A stretch of DNA of 24,148 bases. Source: JAUVKA01 sp964465145. GTDB taxonomy: Bacteria; Bacteroidota; Bacteroidia; Bacteroidales; UBA12481. The DNA lies in the NCBI GenBank assembly GCA_964465145.1, contig CAYXJR010000067.1:1-24148 (forward strand). The letters are read 5' to 3'. The notes beneath the pieces are model-generated. The model was not told where the DNA came from. It made no database searches and worked only from the letters and a program-made list of their open reading frames with translations. The translations under genes were made by a program, and so were the position numbers. The stretch's first letter is position 1. Each line of letters opens with the position of its first letter. Positions 24,101 through 24,148 of the stretch are shown here, one piece after another.

Positions 24101-24148
24101 TGGACCCCCAAAAATAGACCAGTAGATAAGGTGTAAGCTGTGGTACAA
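24101..24148 (+). mobile_element. Left end of a probable IS3-family insertion sequence (runs off window)
   Basis: From 24101 the sequence TGGACCCCCAAAAATAGACC, followed by AGTAGATAAGGTGTAAG, resembles the terminal inverted repeat and leader of IS3-family elements, which begin with TG and a C run followed by an A run and GACC. The transposase genes would lie beyond the window, so nothing but the end can be seen. Confidence 0.5.

Overview
The window is a co-directional run of about 16 protein-coding genes, all on the + strand, and reads as a surface-polysaccharide (O-antigen or capsule type) biosynthesis locus of a Gram-negative bacterium. The evidence is a Wzx-type flippase, several glycosyltransferases, a complete CDP-3,6-dideoxyhexose pathway, a large GT-C-like membrane protein and a terminal lipoprotein. 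The host lineage cannot be fixed from the sequence. The LamG-type lipoprotein, the carbohydrate-binding-like additions and the scattered short repeats would fit a PVC-type or other environmental Gram-negative, but that is only an impression. No rRNA, tRNA or CRISPR array is visible.

Layout. (1) 90-3936, AT-rich: a GT4 glycosyltransferase, a Wzx-like flippase and a DegT-family sugar aminotransferase of VioA/WecE type. (2) 3954-9808, intermediate composition: five enzymes of small organic-acid metabolism that are not usual polysaccharide genes. They are a Ter-type C-C bond lyase (HpcH/HpaI/CitE superfamily), an MmgE/PrpD-family protein, an unassigned TIM-barrel-like protein, an Ldh_2-family 2-hydroxyacid dehydrogenase and an ATP-grasp ligase. 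(3) 9809-10315: a gene-free stretch with a terminator-like hairpin and a small element bounded by inverted repeats; one of its ends recurs at 32-60. (4) 10316-15157, higher GC and tightly packed: glucose-1-phosphate cytidylyltransferase, CDP-glucose 4,6-dehydratase, RfbH 3-dehydratase, a flavin reductase and an SDR, i.e. a route to a CDP-3,6-dideoxyhexose such as paratose or abequose. (5) 15305-16333: a GT2 glycosyltransferase. (6) 16531-17940: a class I fumarase-like beta/alpha pair. (7) 17996-22706, AT-rich: a WecF-like (GT56) glycosyltransferase and a 1156-residue GT-C-like membrane protein with carbohydrate-binding-like inserts. (8) 22767-24148: a LamG-type lipoprotein with its own sigma70-like promoter, a decayed reading frame, and what looks like the left end of an IS3-family element running off the window.

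How the parts may work together (inference). The aminotransferase and the WecF-like transferase together suggest a 4-amino-4,6-dideoxyhexose in the repeat unit. The RfbFGH set and the neighbouring GT2 suggest a 3,6-dideoxyhexose branch. The organic-acid enzymes plus the ATP-grasp ligase, and possibly the fumarase-like pair, could build an unusual hydroxy- or dicarboxylic acid and couple it through an amide, most simply to the amino sugar. That acid-making module is the least conventional part of the window and the best candidate for an undescribed pathway. No RmlA/RmlB for a dTDP-sugar precursor and no unmistakable Wzy polymerase is present, so part of the pathway must lie outside the window.
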